Source: Bacteroidota bacterium (GTDB lineage Bacteria > Bacteroidota > Bacteroidia > Flavobacteriales > Flavobacteriaceae). From it: a stretch of DNA of 14,035 bases. Below the pieces are notes generated by a model that was not told where the DNA came from, made no database searches, and saw nothing but the letters and a program-made list of their open reading frames with translations. Positions 1 through 7,943 of this stretch are shown one piece after another. Where the stretch lies: positions 1-14,035 of the forward strand of contig JAEYZX010000065.1 of NCBI GenBank assembly GCA_023427845.1. Direction: 5' to 3'. The position numbers and the translations under genes were made by a program. Each line of letters begins with the position of its first letter. Position 1 is the first letter of the stretch.

Positions 1-1
1 A

Positions 2-2080
2 ACCCGTGCGGCTCAAGAAAACCCCACGACTCCCGGAAAAGACCTTGTGAATGCCGACCATCCGCATGTTGTTGAAATTTGGAACAATGTATTCATGGAA
101 TTCAACCGCAAAGCCGATGGCTCGCTCGAAAAGCTTCCTGCACAGCATGTCGATACCGGAATGGGCTTTGAACGCCTGTGCATGGTTTTACAGGGCGTGC
201 AATCAAATTACGATACCGATGTCTTTACGCCGCTGATTCAAAAAATCGAAAGCGTCACCAATACAAAATATACGATCAAAGCGACAAACGATGCCGCAGA
301 TAAGACCAATATCGCAATACGCGTCATCGCCGATCACGTGCGTGCGGTGGCTTTTGCAATTGCCGACGGACAACTTCCGTCAAATACGGGCGCCGGTTAT
401 GTAATCCGCCGGATCCTGCGCCGCGCGATCCGTTACGGATTTACCTTCCTGAATACAAAAGAGCCTTTCATCTACCAACTTGTCGATACGCTCGCCGAAC
501 AAATGGGCGGTTCATTCCCTGAAATCCGTTCGCAGAAAAATCTCGTCACCAACGTGATCCGCGAGGAAGAAAGTTCGTTCCTTCGAACGCTCGACCAGGG
601 ACTTCAGCTACTTGAGAATGTGATTTCAGAATCGAAGAATAATGTCATCTCGGGAAAAAAAGCATTCGAACTTTACGATACTTTTGGTTTCCCGATCGAT
701 TTGACGGCACTTATACTTCGCGAACGCAATCTCGAACTTGATGAAAAAGGATTTGATGAAGCAATGCTCGAACAAAAAACCCGGTCACGCGCGGCTTCTG
801 AAGTTTCGACAGGCGACTGGACGACCTTGGTCGATGGAAATACAGAAACTTTCGTCGGATACGATTTGCTTGTGAACGAAGTCAGAATCACACGCTATCG
901 CAAAACAGAATCGAAAAAAGACGGAACGCTTTATCAAATAGTATTAGACCATACGCCGTTTTATCCTGAAGGCGGCGGGCAAGTCGGTGATCAAGGAACG
1001 CTTTCCGATTCGAACGAGTCAATTGAAATCATCGATACCAAAAAGGAAAACAACCTCATAATTCACTTCGCGAAAAAACTTCCTTCAAAACTTGACGGGA
1101 CATTCATTGCAAAAGTTAATAAAGATTTACGTGAATCGACTGCCGCAAACCATTCGGCTACGCATTTGATGCATTTGGCATTGCGCACGATCCTTGGTAC
1201 GCACGTTGAACAAAAAGGCTCGCTCGTAAATCCGAATTACCTGCGCTTCGATTTTTCGCATTTTGCAAAACTTACCGATGAGGAAATCCGGCAGGTAGAA
1301 AAATTTGTCAATTCGCGAATTGAAGAACAACTGCCGCTAATCGAACAAAGAAGCATACCGTTTCAGCAAGCAGTCGAAGAAGGTGCAATGGCATTGTTCG
1401 GTGAAAAATATGGCGATAACGTGCGTGCAATCAGGTTTGGCGACAGCATTGAATTGTGCGGCGGAATCCATGTAACAAACACCGCCGATATCTGGCATTT
1501 TAAAATTGTCAGCGAAGGCGCGGTCGCTGCTGGAATTCGTCGTATAGAAGCAATTACTTCCGATGCGGTAAAGGAATATTTTACTGCACAGGAAAAAGCA
1601 CTTGAGGAAATAAAACAGGCATTGAAAAATCCACAGGATACGATTAAGGCCGTTGTTACACTTCAGGATGAAAATGCAAAGTTGAAGAAACAAATAGAAA
1701 GCCTGCTGAAGGAAAAAGCAAAAAACCTCAAAGGTGAACTCTCATCCGAACTTCAGGAAATCAACGGAGTAAAATTCCTCGCAAAGCAAGTCGATTTGAA
1801 TCCCGAAGGCGCAAAAGACCTCGCGTATGAGTTGGGGACTTTGGGCAATAATCTTTTCCTGGTTTTGGCCACAGCCAATGAAGGCAAACCGATGCTGAGT
1901 GTTTACATATCAAAAGAGCTTGTCGCAGAACGCGGATTGAATGCCGGTACTATCGTTCGTGAACTTGGGAAGTACATTAAAGGCGGCGGCGGCGGGCAGC
2001 CGTTTTTCGCAACTGCCGGAGGAAAGGATGCCGGCGGGATTTCTGAAGCTTTAGCTAAAGCAGCCGACTTCATAAATTAA
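2..2080 (+). CDS. alaS: Alanine--tRNA ligase, 3' part (5' end outside window)
   Basis: Cytoplasmic alanyl-tRNA synthetase, which charges tRNA-Ala and hydrolyses mischarged Ser- or Gly-tRNA-Ala. The reading frame is open from the first bases of the window, so the GTG at 47 is an internal valine codon and not the start. About 692 residues are visible of a family length near 870-880, so the N-terminal class II motifs are missing. Visible landmarks are the end of the catalytic domain (DTGMGFERL, then SNTGAGYVIRRILRRAIRYG), the editing-domain zinc ligands HSATH (about visible residue 384) and CGGIH (about 486), a charged coiled coil around 540-580, and the C-Ala domain with its glycine-rich GGGGGQPFFATAGGKDAGG close to the C-terminus. 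The GSCFA gene starts 5 bases after the stop, so the two are probably co-transcribed. Identification is secure. Confidence 0.97.
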   Translation, partial: TRAAQENPTTPGKDLVNADHPHVVEIWNNVFMEFNRKADGSLEKLPAQHVDTGMGFERLCMVLQGVQSNYDTDVFTPLIQKIESVTNTKYTIKATNDAADKTNIAIRVIADHVRAVAFAIADGQLPSNTGAGYVIRRILRRAIRYGFTFLNTKEPFIYQLVDTLAEQMGGSFPEIRSQKNLVTNVIREEESSFLRTLDQGLQLLENVISESKNNVISGKKAFELYDTFGFPIDLTALILRERNLELDEKGFDEAMLEQKTRSRAASEVSTGDWTTLVDGNTETFVGYDLLVNEVRITRYRKTESKKDGTLYQIVLDHTPFYPEGGGQVGDQGTLSDSNESIEIIDTKKENNLIIHFAKKLPSKLDGTFIAKVNKDLRESTAANHSATHLMHLALRTILGTHVEQKGSLVNPNYLRFDFSHFAKLTDEEIRQVEKFVNSRIEEQLPLIEQRSIPFQQAVEEGAMALFGEKYGDNVRAIRFGDSIELCGGIHVTNTADIWHFKIVSEGAVAAGIRRIEAITSDAVKEYFTAQEKALEEIKQALKNPQDTIKAVVTLQDENAKLKKQIESLLKEKAKNLKGELSSELQEINGVKFLAKQVDLNPEGAKDLAYELGTLGNNLFLVLATANEGKPMLSVYISKELVAERGLNAGTIVRELGKYIKGGGGGQPFFATAGGKDAGGISEALAKAADFIN

Positions 2081-2085
2081 ATAAG

Positions 2086-3021
2086 ATGCAATTCAGGACC
2101 AAAATAACAATACCGATTTCTGAGCAGCCAATTGATTACAGCTCGCGGATTGTAACCTTGGGCTCGTGTTTTGCGGTCAACATAGCCGAGAAATTAGAAT
2201 ATTATAAATTCCTGAATTCTGTAAACCCACACGGAATCTTATTCCATCCTGTCGCGCTCGAGAATTATGTGTCGGCTGCAGTCAATAAAAAAAAATTCTC
2301 CGAACAAGACCTCTTTTTTAACGAAGGCCGCTGGCATTGTTTTGACGCTCATTCGGATGTGAGCGATTCAAACAAGGATGCTGTGCTTCAAAAACTCAAT
2401 AACCCGTCGGTCGATTTCAGCGAAACTTCACATTTAATAATCACCTTGGGAACGGCATGGGTGTATCGGAACGTCGATTCCGGGTGTATTGTCGCGAATT
2501 GCCACAAAGTCCCGCAAAAGCAGTTTACAAAAGAATTGCTGTCGGTTGAATCCATAGCGAAAAGCCTGCAAAATATCATCAGGGTCGTACGCGAAAAGAA
2601 CAGCAGTATTAAAATCATCTTCACTGTTTCACCCGTCAGGCATATCAAGGACGGATTTGTCGAAAATCAAATCAGCAAATCGCATTTGATTACCGGTCTG
2701 CATGAAGTTGTCCGCAATACAAATTCGGCCAGCTATTTCCCATCGTATGAAATCATGATGGACGAACTTCGCGACTACCGTTTTTTTGCGGCCGATATGA
2801 TCCATCCAAACCATACCGCAATCGACTACATCTGGCAAAGGTTTACCGAAACTTATCTAACCGCTGACGCTTTATCAGTCATGCGTGAAGTCGAGGGGAT
2901 TCAACGTGCTATTTCCCATCGTCCGTTCAGTCCCGATACGGATTCGCACAAAGCATTTCTAAAGAATGTCGCCAGAAAAATATCGGAACTTCAAAAACGC
3001 CATCCGCATATCGCATTTTAA
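2086..3021 (+). CDS. GSCFA domain protein (SGNH-hydrolase-like)
   Basis: 311 residues, a usual length for the GSCFA family (PF08885), whose biochemical role is not established. The name-giving GSCFA motif is at residues 26-30 (VTLGSCFA), followed by NPHGILFHP, LIITLGTAWVY, FTVSPVRH and, near the C-terminal third, AADMIHPNHTA. Ser27 in the first block and the D237-x-x-H240 pair fit the nucleophile and DxxH blocks of SGNH/GDSL esterases, so hydrolase chemistry is plausible but inferred. There is no signal peptide or membrane segment, so it should be cytoplasmic. It starts 5 bases after alaS, which suggests one transcript, and no terminator is visible after its stop. The ATG is the first possible start after the alaS stop and begins with the MQFRT-type opening expected for this family. 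Confidence 0.93.
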   Translation: MQFRTKITIPISEQPIDYSSRIVTLGSCFAVNIAEKLEYYKFLNSVNPHGILFHPVALENYVSAAVNKKKFSEQDLFFNEGRWHCFDAHSDVSDSNKDAVLQKLNNPSVDFSETSHLIITLGTAWVYRNVDSGCIVANCHKVPQKQFTKELLSVESIAKSLQNIIRVVREKNSSIKIIFTVSPVRHIKDGFVENQISKSHLITGLHEVVRNTNSASYFPSYEIMMDELRDYRFFAADMIHPNHTAIDYIWQRFTETYLTADALSVMREVEGIQRAISHRPFSPDTDSHKAFLKNVARKISELQKRHPHIAF

Positions 3022-3024
3022 AAA

Positions 3025-3071
3025 TACGGCAAATGCCTTATTGCCTTCAGTACTTCATAGTTGCAGATTTG
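3025..3071 (+). promoter_or_regulatory. Candidate NarL-type operator plus promoter, copy 1
   Basis: A 16-bp inverted repeat, TACGGCA-AA-TGCCTTA (3025-3040), directly abuts TTG (3041-3043). After 20 bases comes CAGATTTG (3064-3071). TTG with CAGATTTG matches the Bacteroidota -33/-7 pattern (TTG, about 19-20 bases, TAnnTTTG) with one change in the -7. The dyad has the 7-2-7 geometry known for NarL-family response regulators, and its centre would lie about 42 bases before the expected transcription start, a typical activator position. The lipoprotein ATG is 35 bases after the -7 element. The dyad and its first flanking bases recur unchanged at 3692-3714 with identical spacing to the -7. Which regulator binds is inferred. 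Confidence 0.62.
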
Positions 3072-3105
3072 TAAAGTAAAAATTAACTAACAAATCATTT
3101 AAATC

Positions 3106-3618
3106 ATGAAGAAATTACAAGCAATTAAAATGTTCGCAAAAACCGGGTTTATTGCAGCAGCATTATTTTTAACAGCATGCAGCGACGATAATGATGGTGG
3201 CGGTGGCGGAACACCATCGGGATTCCATTTAAAAGCGAAAGTCGATGGGGACAACTACAGCAATTCAAGCATGTTTGAACCAATGGCGATGATTCAGGGC
3301 GGTACGCTTATCATCCAGAGCAGCGACAACAGTGGAAATTCAATTCAGATAAACGTTGCGAATTTTGACGGAGTCGGAACTTACGAAAATGGCAACAACA
3401 ACGTCATGAACGGCTACATCAACTATCTGGAAATGGGTGCTACGATCGGACAGTATACGACTTACACTTCCGTAAGGGGAGATGGTGTTGTGGAGATTAC
3501 CGAAGTTTCGGAAACCGAGGTCAAAGGAACTTTCTCGGCCACGGCATTCGAGAATGTAGAAAACTCGACGAATTCAGTTGAAATCACAAACGGAACCTTC
3601 CGCGCGGCGATTCAATAA
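3106..3618 (+). CDS. Surface-type lipoprotein of unknown function
   Basis: 170 residues. A lipoprotein signal peptide (KK at the N-terminus, hydrophobic run about 14-22) ends in a clear lipobox LTAC with Cys25. The residues after the cysteine, SDDND, resemble the acidic lipoprotein export signal that sends lipoproteins to the outer face of the outer membrane in Flavobacterium and Bacteroides, so surface display is likely. A Gly5 linker follows, then a beta-rich domain rich in Asn, Ser and Thr that ends in NGTFRAAI. That pattern (FHLKAKVDG at the start, GTF at the end) recalls the small DUF6252-like Bacteroidota lipoproteins, but I cannot confirm the family. It is a single-gene unit: its own candidate promoter lies at 3025-3071 and a hairpin terminator follows at 3640-3664. 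Its promoter duplicates that of the next gene, so the two are probably co-regulated. Confidence 0.85.
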   Translation: MKKLQAIKMFAKTGFIAAALFLTACSDDNDGGGGGTPSGFHLKAKVDGDNYSNSSMFEPMAMIQGGTLIIQSSDNSGNSIQINVANFDGVGTYENGNNNVMNGYINYLEMGATIGQYTTYTSVRGDGVVEITEVSETEVKGTFSATAFENVENSTNSVEITNGTFRAAIQ

Positions 3619-3639
3619 ATACTTGATGCGTTTAGAAAG

Positions 3640-3664
3640 AAGGTCGGATAATTCCGGCCTTTTT
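3640..3664 (+). terminator. Rho-independent terminator after lipoprotein gene
   Basis: The stem AAGGTCGG (3640-3647) pairs with CCGGCCTT (3654-3661) across a 6-base loop with one G-U pair. It is followed directly by a T run (3660-3664). It lies 21 bases after the lipoprotein stop and separates that gene from the next promoter copy at 3696. Confidence 0.85.
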
Positions 3665-3695
3665 GTTTAGATATCAGAGTTGCGGAACAGCAAAA

Positions 3696-3742
3696 TACGG
3701 CAAATGCCTTATTGTCAGTGGATTGGATATGTTGCAGATTTG
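3696..3742 (+). promoter_or_regulatory. Candidate NarL-type operator plus promoter, copy 2
   Basis: The same dyad as at 3025, TACGGCA-AA-TGCCTTA (3696-3711), abuts TTG (3712-3714). After 20 bases comes CAGATTTG (3735-3742). The 23-base block 3692-3714 is identical to 3021-3043, and the 13 bases at 3732-3744 are identical to 3061-3073. The 17 bases between these blocks differ almost completely. Conservation of dyad, TTG, spacing and -7 with a free spacer is what a functional promoter pair would show. It would drive the secreted protein at 3765 and probably the propeller gene behind it. Confidence 0.62.
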
Positions 3743-3764
3743 TATCATAACCAACACCAGTCAA

Positions 3765-4133
3765 ATGAAGATTCTCAAATTTATTATCATCGTATTTTTA
3801 GTCGTGTTCGCACCTTCGGCAGTTGCACAACGACAAGTTCTGACGGATGAGGAAGTCGTACACGAGGAAGTTACACGTGAAATCGACGCAGTATTCAAAT
3901 CGGCCGACTTCACAAAAAAGAAAAACAAAAAATTTGCCGACGTGACGGGAACTATGGTCGTAGATATAGGAGTTGTCCAGAACGGAAAAGTATCGTCATT
4001 CTTTAAAGTCGACAGCGATATCAAAAACATCGATTTCATCAACTTCATGTCGGATTACATTCTGAACCACAAATTCAACTTCAAACTGCAAAAGCAGCAG
4101 CGATACAAGATCCGTTACACCGCAACATTTTAA
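3765..4133 (+). CDS. Small secreted protein with TonB-C-like tail
   Basis: 122 residues from the ATG at 3765. I prefer this start because it gives a clean Sec signal peptide (KILK, then a hydrophobic run, cleavage after AVA at about residue 21). The longer frame back to 3663 would begin inside the upstream terminator and span the promoter. The mature part has an acidic stretch (TDEEVVHEEVTREID), a Lys-rich patch (TKKKNKK), then a predicted beta-alpha-beta region (GTMVVDIGVVQNGKVSSFFKV through YKIRYTATF). The order 'VVDIGVVQNGKV ... F ... RYKIRYTATF' is reminiscent of the TonB C-terminal fold, but this is only a resemblance. It is expected in the periplasm or outside the cell. The propeller gene follows after 20 bases, so the two are probably an operon under the candidate promoter at 3696-3742. 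Specific function unknown. Confidence 0.8.
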   Translation: MKILKFIIIVFLVVFAPSAVAQRQVLTDEEVVHEEVTREIDAVFKSADFTKKKNKKFADVTGTMVVDIGVVQNGKVSSFFKVDSDIKNIDFINFMSDYILNHKFNFKLQKQQRYKIRYTATF

Positions 4134-4153
4134 AAAACTAAATATCGACAAAC

Positions 4154-5986
4154 ATGAAAAACTTTATCAGATTTACGATCGTACTAATGATCTTCAATTC
4201 CTTCAGTGCTTCGGCGCAATTGGGAAAATTAATGGGAAAAAAAGGCGGGACCGGGAAAAAGTCGGGTTCATTCGCAACCGTCTGGGAATCGGAGTTCGAC
4301 AATAAGGCAACAAGGCTGGCGCTCTGCAACACGAATGGCGACTGTATTATCGGTACCGATGACAATTCGGCTTCGGTAATCGACCAGGACGGAAAGCCGA
4401 TGTGGAGCGGCGATTACAAGAAAATTACGACCAACAAAACCAATAAATCGGAATACCAGTATACGATCTGGAAAGATAAGGGCGGTTACTTGTTTTTGTT
4501 TGACGAACGAAAATTGGGAACTGACCGCGTTGCCGTAATCGATCTTGTAAGCGGAAAAGAATTATGGAATTCCGAGCAATATCAAAATCTTATCCCAAAA
4601 GGCACAAAAGCCGAGGATGGCGCTGATCAGGGTGAACTCGAAACCGTGAAATACATCAGTGAACTCGACGCATTCCTGATTTCGCAAAAAGCATCGGTGA
4701 TTCTTGTCAAAGCAAATACAGGCGAAAAAATCTGGGAGACCAATCGGTTCAAAGGCGGTGTCGGAAAGTACATCTACAATGAGGCAAAAAACGAGATCAT
4801 AATGGTGAATTTCAAGCCAACCGCGCTAGGTGCGTTGTTTTCGGGTTTCAAAAACCAATTGGTCAGGATCAACGCAAGCAACGGCGATATCCTTTGGGAT
4901 GCGACATTTGCCGGAACAATCGAAAAGGAATTGGTAACCCGGCGTGCGATCATCGATATGTGGATCAAAGACAACAAAATATTCCTGTACCTCGACGGAA
5001 TCAATGTTTACAATTACGACAACGGCCAAAAATTGTGGGCAGTAACTTATGAAAATGATATGGAAGGTTCAAAAGGACTTTTCAGCGGAAAGAAAAAATC
5101 GAAAATCTACCGTACAATCGCCGACCCGTTATTTACCGATGATGCGGTTTACTTAGTGATTCTAGGCAACAGGGACAAGACGAAATATGTTGAAAAACAC
5201 GACCTCGAAACCGGAAAATTGCTTTGGGCATCCGAGAAAATCACCGGAGCTTTATCGATGCCAAATATTTATAAAGCCGGTAACAAGGTAGTTGTTCAGG
5301 TTGGCGGGAAAGTTCAGGTGCAGGAATTACGCCTTGAGGAAACGTCAAACGGATTTTCGGCAGCGGCTGCCCTTGGTGGATTTGGCGGCGGTACGATGCA
5401 GCAATGGGTTCCGTATATCTACTGGGATTACCGCGCTCAAAAAAACAGCGTGCTTGCGATTGACGATGCGACCGGAAAAACGGCATGGCGCTCTGAAAAG
5501 TTCGACAAACGCATTACCGATCTGATACTCGAAAACGACAAAACAGTTTTCGTGGGCGATGGCGATCAATTCTACAGCTATGATATCGAAAGCGGAAAGC
5601 AGTTATTCGACGTAAAACACAACGACGCGAAAGTGGGTAAGGCAACCGACGTTATCGATTTTGGGGATAAAGTCGTCGTGCTTTCGGAAAAAGGACTTGC
5701 GTCTTACAATAAATCCGATGGTTCTCGCGCCTATGCTACCGAAAAAATTCGTGGCGTGGATTACTTCTATCAAATTGGCGACAACTATTTTCTTCGCGAC
5801 CAGCGCAACAGCAAAAACATCATCTATGGCATCGACATGACAAATGGCGAGACCAAAGGCTCTGTTCAGTCGAAAGGAAAAGGCGGTAGCCCGAAATACG
5901 GCGATGGCATTGATATTACCGAGGATGGCGAATACATCTTTGCATTCAAAGGCAAAAAAGTGGAGAAAATAAAAGTGAATAACTAA
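4154..5986 (+). CDS. Secreted PQQ-like beta-propeller protein
   Basis: 610 residues. A Sec signal peptide is present (cleavage after SASA, about residue 21), followed by a basic glycine-rich stretch (GKLMGKKGGTGKKSG). The body carries repeated blade signatures of the PQQ/WD-like type, x-G-K-x-L-W: DGKPMW (about 79), SGKELWNS (133), TGEKIWET (189), NGDILWD (244), NGQKLWA (290), TGKLLWAS (353), TGKTAWRS (439) and a degenerate SGKQLFD (480). Eight such blades suit a closed propeller. An insertion rich in Gly (GGFGGG) near 410 interrupts the series. No cofactor-binding residues or enzyme domain can be assigned, so a scaffolding or binding role, as in BamB-like propellers, is more likely than a PQQ dehydrogenase. 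It is the second gene after the one at 3765 and is followed by a strong terminator. Confidence 0.87.
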   Translation: MKNFIRFTIVLMIFNSFSASAQLGKLMGKKGGTGKKSGSFATVWESEFDNKATRLALCNTNGDCIIGTDDNSASVIDQDGKPMWSGDYKKITTNKTNKSEYQYTIWKDKGGYLFLFDERKLGTDRVAVIDLVSGKELWNSEQYQNLIPKGTKAEDGADQGELETVKYISELDAFLISQKASVILVKANTGEKIWETNRFKGGVGKYIYNEAKNEIIMVNFKPTALGALFSGFKNQLVRINASNGDILWDATFAGTIEKELVTRRAIIDMWIKDNKIFLYLDGINVYNYDNGQKLWAVTYENDMEGSKGLFSGKKKSKIYRTIADPLFTDDAVYLVILGNRDKTKYVEKHDLETGKLLWASEKITGALSMPNIYKAGNKVVVQVGGKVQVQELRLEETSNGFSAAAALGGFGGGTMQQWVPYIYWDYRAQKNSVLAIDDATGKTAWRSEKFDKRITDLILENDKTVFVGDGDQFYSYDIESGKQLFDVKHNDAKVGKATDVIDFGDKVVVLSEKGLASYNKSDGSRAYATEKIRGVDYFYQIGDNYFLRDQRNSKNIIYGIDMTNGETKGSVQSKGKGGSPKYGDGIDITEDGEYIFAFKGKKVEKIKVNN

Positions 5987-6006
5987 ATGTGGTAATTAGT
6001 TGTTCT

Positions 6007-6037
6007 AAGGGCTGTTGGAGAAATCTGCAGCCCTTTT
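6007..6037 (+). terminator. Rho-independent terminator after propeller gene
   Basis: A perfect 8-bp stem, AAGGGCTG (6007-6014) with CAGCCCTT (6028-6035), encloses a 13-base loop and is followed by T and A-rich sequence (TTTTAAAA). It sits 20 bases after the stop of the propeller gene and only 13 bases before the next ATG, so the gene at 6051 must be transcribed either by read-through or from a promoter overlapping this hairpin. Confidence 0.82.
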
Positions 6038-6050
6038 AAAATAGTTACTT

Positions 6051-7472
6051 ATGAAAAAAATTATACCCTTCACGTTGCTGTTTTTTGTTTTCACTATGTC
6101 GGGCCAACAGATTCAATGGGCATCAAAAGTCATTAAATATTCGTCCGATCTCGGTGGCAAACAGAACGGGATCAAAAGAATCCTCGGCAAACCCGATGCG
6201 TTTCCGCAAGGCGGACCGAGTCCAAATGCATGGACTCCTAAAGATGCACTCGACGGATTTGAAACCGTAATCGTTGGGTTTGATAATCCACAAACGGTAC
6301 GTCAGGTTGCCGTATTTGAAAACCTGAACGCCGGTTGCGTAAACCGCATAATGGTTGGCAATGAATCCGGCAAATTTGAAACGGTCTGGTTCCGCAAACG
6401 CGATTACAAAACCCCGCTTTACAGTTCAACCATTGCAACCGACAGGCGGTATTATTACAATCGCAAACGCCGAAAAGTGCAGCAGGCGGCAGACGTCACG
6501 GTGAACTCGGGCATTGAGTATGCGATTCTCGAAAATCCGGTTCATAATGTGGTTGCCGTAAAAGTCGAGTTCATATTTGCGTCTCTCCCGGGGCAAAAGC
6601 AAATCGATGCAATCGGAATTTCCGATTCGGTCGAACCAATAATCCCAATTGTGAACATCAATCCGGAGTTTGAAAATCTCATTTCTGCACAGTCGATTGA
6701 TTTACCAAATCTGCAGCCGTATAATCCGGCACTTTCAGCCGATGGAAATACACTTTATTTTACCGATGGATCCGGGCAGAAGGAAGTTGTCTATTCGTGT
6801 GTACGGCAAGGAGCAGGCTGGACGGTACCCGCGGCAGAAGCGTCCTTAAGTGCAAACAAGACCTTCAATTATATTGAAAGCTGCTATGACGGGCGGATTT
6901 TGAAGGGAGGAGTTCCTTATGTACGTTCGACGGGTGAAACAGGATACGAGTTTTTGGTGCTTAAAGATGGACAATACCATAGCGAAGGCCCGCTAAAGAT
7001 TACCGCCTACAATAACTATGACGATTCGTCGGAAGCTACGATTACCGGTGACGGCAAAGTGGTTATACTCGGAATCGAATCGGATTTAAGCCAGGGTGGC
7101 GCAGATCTTTACTTTTCAACCCGAAAGGACGACGGGACCTACATGTTTCTTCAGAATATGGGTAAAATCATTAACAGCGCCGCCGATGAAAGCATGCCGT
7201 TCCTGCTTTCCGACCAAAAAACACTGATTTTTAGCAGCAATGGTTTCAGCGGTTATGGAGATTATGACATCTATGTATCGCATCGGCTCGACGACACGTG
7301 GAAGAAATGGTCCGAACCCATAAATCTCGGTACAAAAGTCAATAGTGGTGGCTATGACGGCGCACCGTTTTACGATGAGAAACACGAAACGCTCTATTTC
7401 ACACGATCGGTAAATGACGATACTTTTATATATAGCGTAAAAATTCCGCTGCATTTGCTAACTAAAAGCTGA
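6051..7472 (+). CDS. Secreted PD40-repeat protein with N-terminal discoidin-like region
   Basis: 473 residues. A Sec signal peptide (MKKIIPF, hydrophobic core, cleavage near MSG-QQ) is followed by a region of about 180 residues (WASKVIKYSS, NAWTPKDALDGFETVIVGF, VRQVAVFENLN) of the type placed before PD40 repeats in Bacteroidota OmpA-family envelope proteins. I read it as a galactose-binding/discoidin-like fold. From about residue 220 there are PD40/TolB-like beta-propeller strands: YNPALSADGNTLYFTDGSG, then ADLYFSTRKDDG, ESMPFLLSDQKTLIFSSNG (from 380), YGDYDIYVSHR, and a last blade GYDGAPFYDEKHETLYFT. Relatives often continue into an OmpA peptidoglycan-binding domain; this one stops after the propeller. 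It was probably translated together with the membrane protein 8 bases downstream. Envelope localisation is likely; its ligand is unknown. Confidence 0.86.
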   Translation: MKKIIPFTLLFFVFTMSGQQIQWASKVIKYSSDLGGKQNGIKRILGKPDAFPQGGPSPNAWTPKDALDGFETVIVGFDNPQTVRQVAVFENLNAGCVNRIMVGNESGKFETVWFRKRDYKTPLYSSTIATDRRYYYNRKRRKVQQAADVTVNSGIEYAILENPVHNVVAVKVEFIFASLPGQKQIDAIGISDSVEPIIPIVNINPEFENLISAQSIDLPNLQPYNPALSADGNTLYFTDGSGQKEVVYSCVRQGAGWTVPAAEASLSANKTFNYIESCYDGRILKGGVPYVRSTGETGYEFLVLKDGQYHSEGPLKITAYNNYDDSSEATITGDGKVVILGIESDLSQGGADLYFSTRKDDGTYMFLQNMGKIINSAADESMPFLLSDQKTLIFSSNGFSGYGDYDIYVSHRLDDTWKKWSEPINLGTKVNSGGYDGAPFYDEKHETLYFTRSVNDDTFIYSVKIPLHLLTKS

Positions 7473-7480
7473 AGCAAAAA

Positions 7481-7768
7481 ATGATGTTCCTTCTTCTCGG
7501 CGTTGTAGGCATTTTGCTGGCTGTAATATTCTTTTTGATTTTCGACATTCGGAGGTCGCGCGAATCACATCGGAAAAAAGTCGTCCTGTTTCAGGAAATG
7601 ATCGTGCATCTACTCGATAATCAGGATATCCAAAATGACAAAATCAAGTTGTCGGACGAACTGAAAGAAAAACTGCAGAATGCCAACCATTTGCTTAGCA
7701 CTGATATCGGCTCGATGATTCAGGATTTTGTCGAGACTTTATCGCAAAACAACCTGCTTAAAAAATAA
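7481..7768 (+). CDS. Small single-pass membrane protein, unknown
   Basis: 95 residues. One N-terminal transmembrane helix (about residues 3-21, LLLGVVGILLAVIFFLIF) is followed by a basic cluster (DIRRSRESHRKK), which by the positive-inside rule puts the C-terminal 70 residues in the cytoplasm. That tail is charged, helical and possibly coiled-coil (NDKIKLSDELKEKLQNANHLL). I do not recognise a family. Two ATG codons in tandem (7481 and 7484) make the exact first residue uncertain. The gene starts 8 bases after the PD40 gene, so it is very likely in the same operon. The TPR sensor kinase follows after a 175-base gap. Translation is supported by tight spacing and the sensible membrane topology, but not by homology. 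Confidence 0.72.
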   Translation: MMFLLLGVVGILLAVIFFLIFDIRRSRESHRKKVVLFQEMIVHLLDNQDIQNDKIKLSDELKEKLQNANHLLSTDIGSMIQDFVETLSQNNLLKK

Positions 7769-7794
7769 TTGCCTAAACGGCTAACTTATTCGAA

Positions 7795-7809
7795 ACTAAT
7801 TATATTAGT
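7795..7809. repeat. Short inverted repeat in leader before sensor kinase
   Basis: ACTAAT-TAT-ATTAGT is a perfect 6-bp dyad with a 3-base centre in the 175-base gap between the small membrane gene and the kinase. It is AT-only apart from one C/G pair and has no T run after it, so it is not a convincing terminator. It could be an operator or chance. No -33/-7 pair of the kind seen at 3041-3071 is visible in this gap. The rest of the gap holds only a 27-codon frame (7828-7911). Confidence 0.3.
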
Positions 7810-7943
7810 GGCACGAAACAGTTACTTATGACTAAATTTTCAATTCTCACCGGATGGCTTATTACTTATCGGAGTCCGAAGTTTCCAAAGGAACCAGTAT
7901 ATCATCCATGATAGAGCACAACCCGTTCCAATTCAAAGCTAGT

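Noticed and set aside
47..49. GTG as start of alaS
   Set aside because: The frame is open to the window edge and codes for AlaRS-like sequence before it; the gene is cut by the window.
3663..3764. 34-codon N-terminal extension of the small secreted protein
   Set aside because: It would start inside the lipoprotein terminator, run through the promoter elements and hide a good signal peptide that begins at 3765.
7854..7943. Longer N-terminus of the sensor kinase
   Set aside because: It places about 30 polar residues before a normal signal peptide; 7944 is the simpler start.
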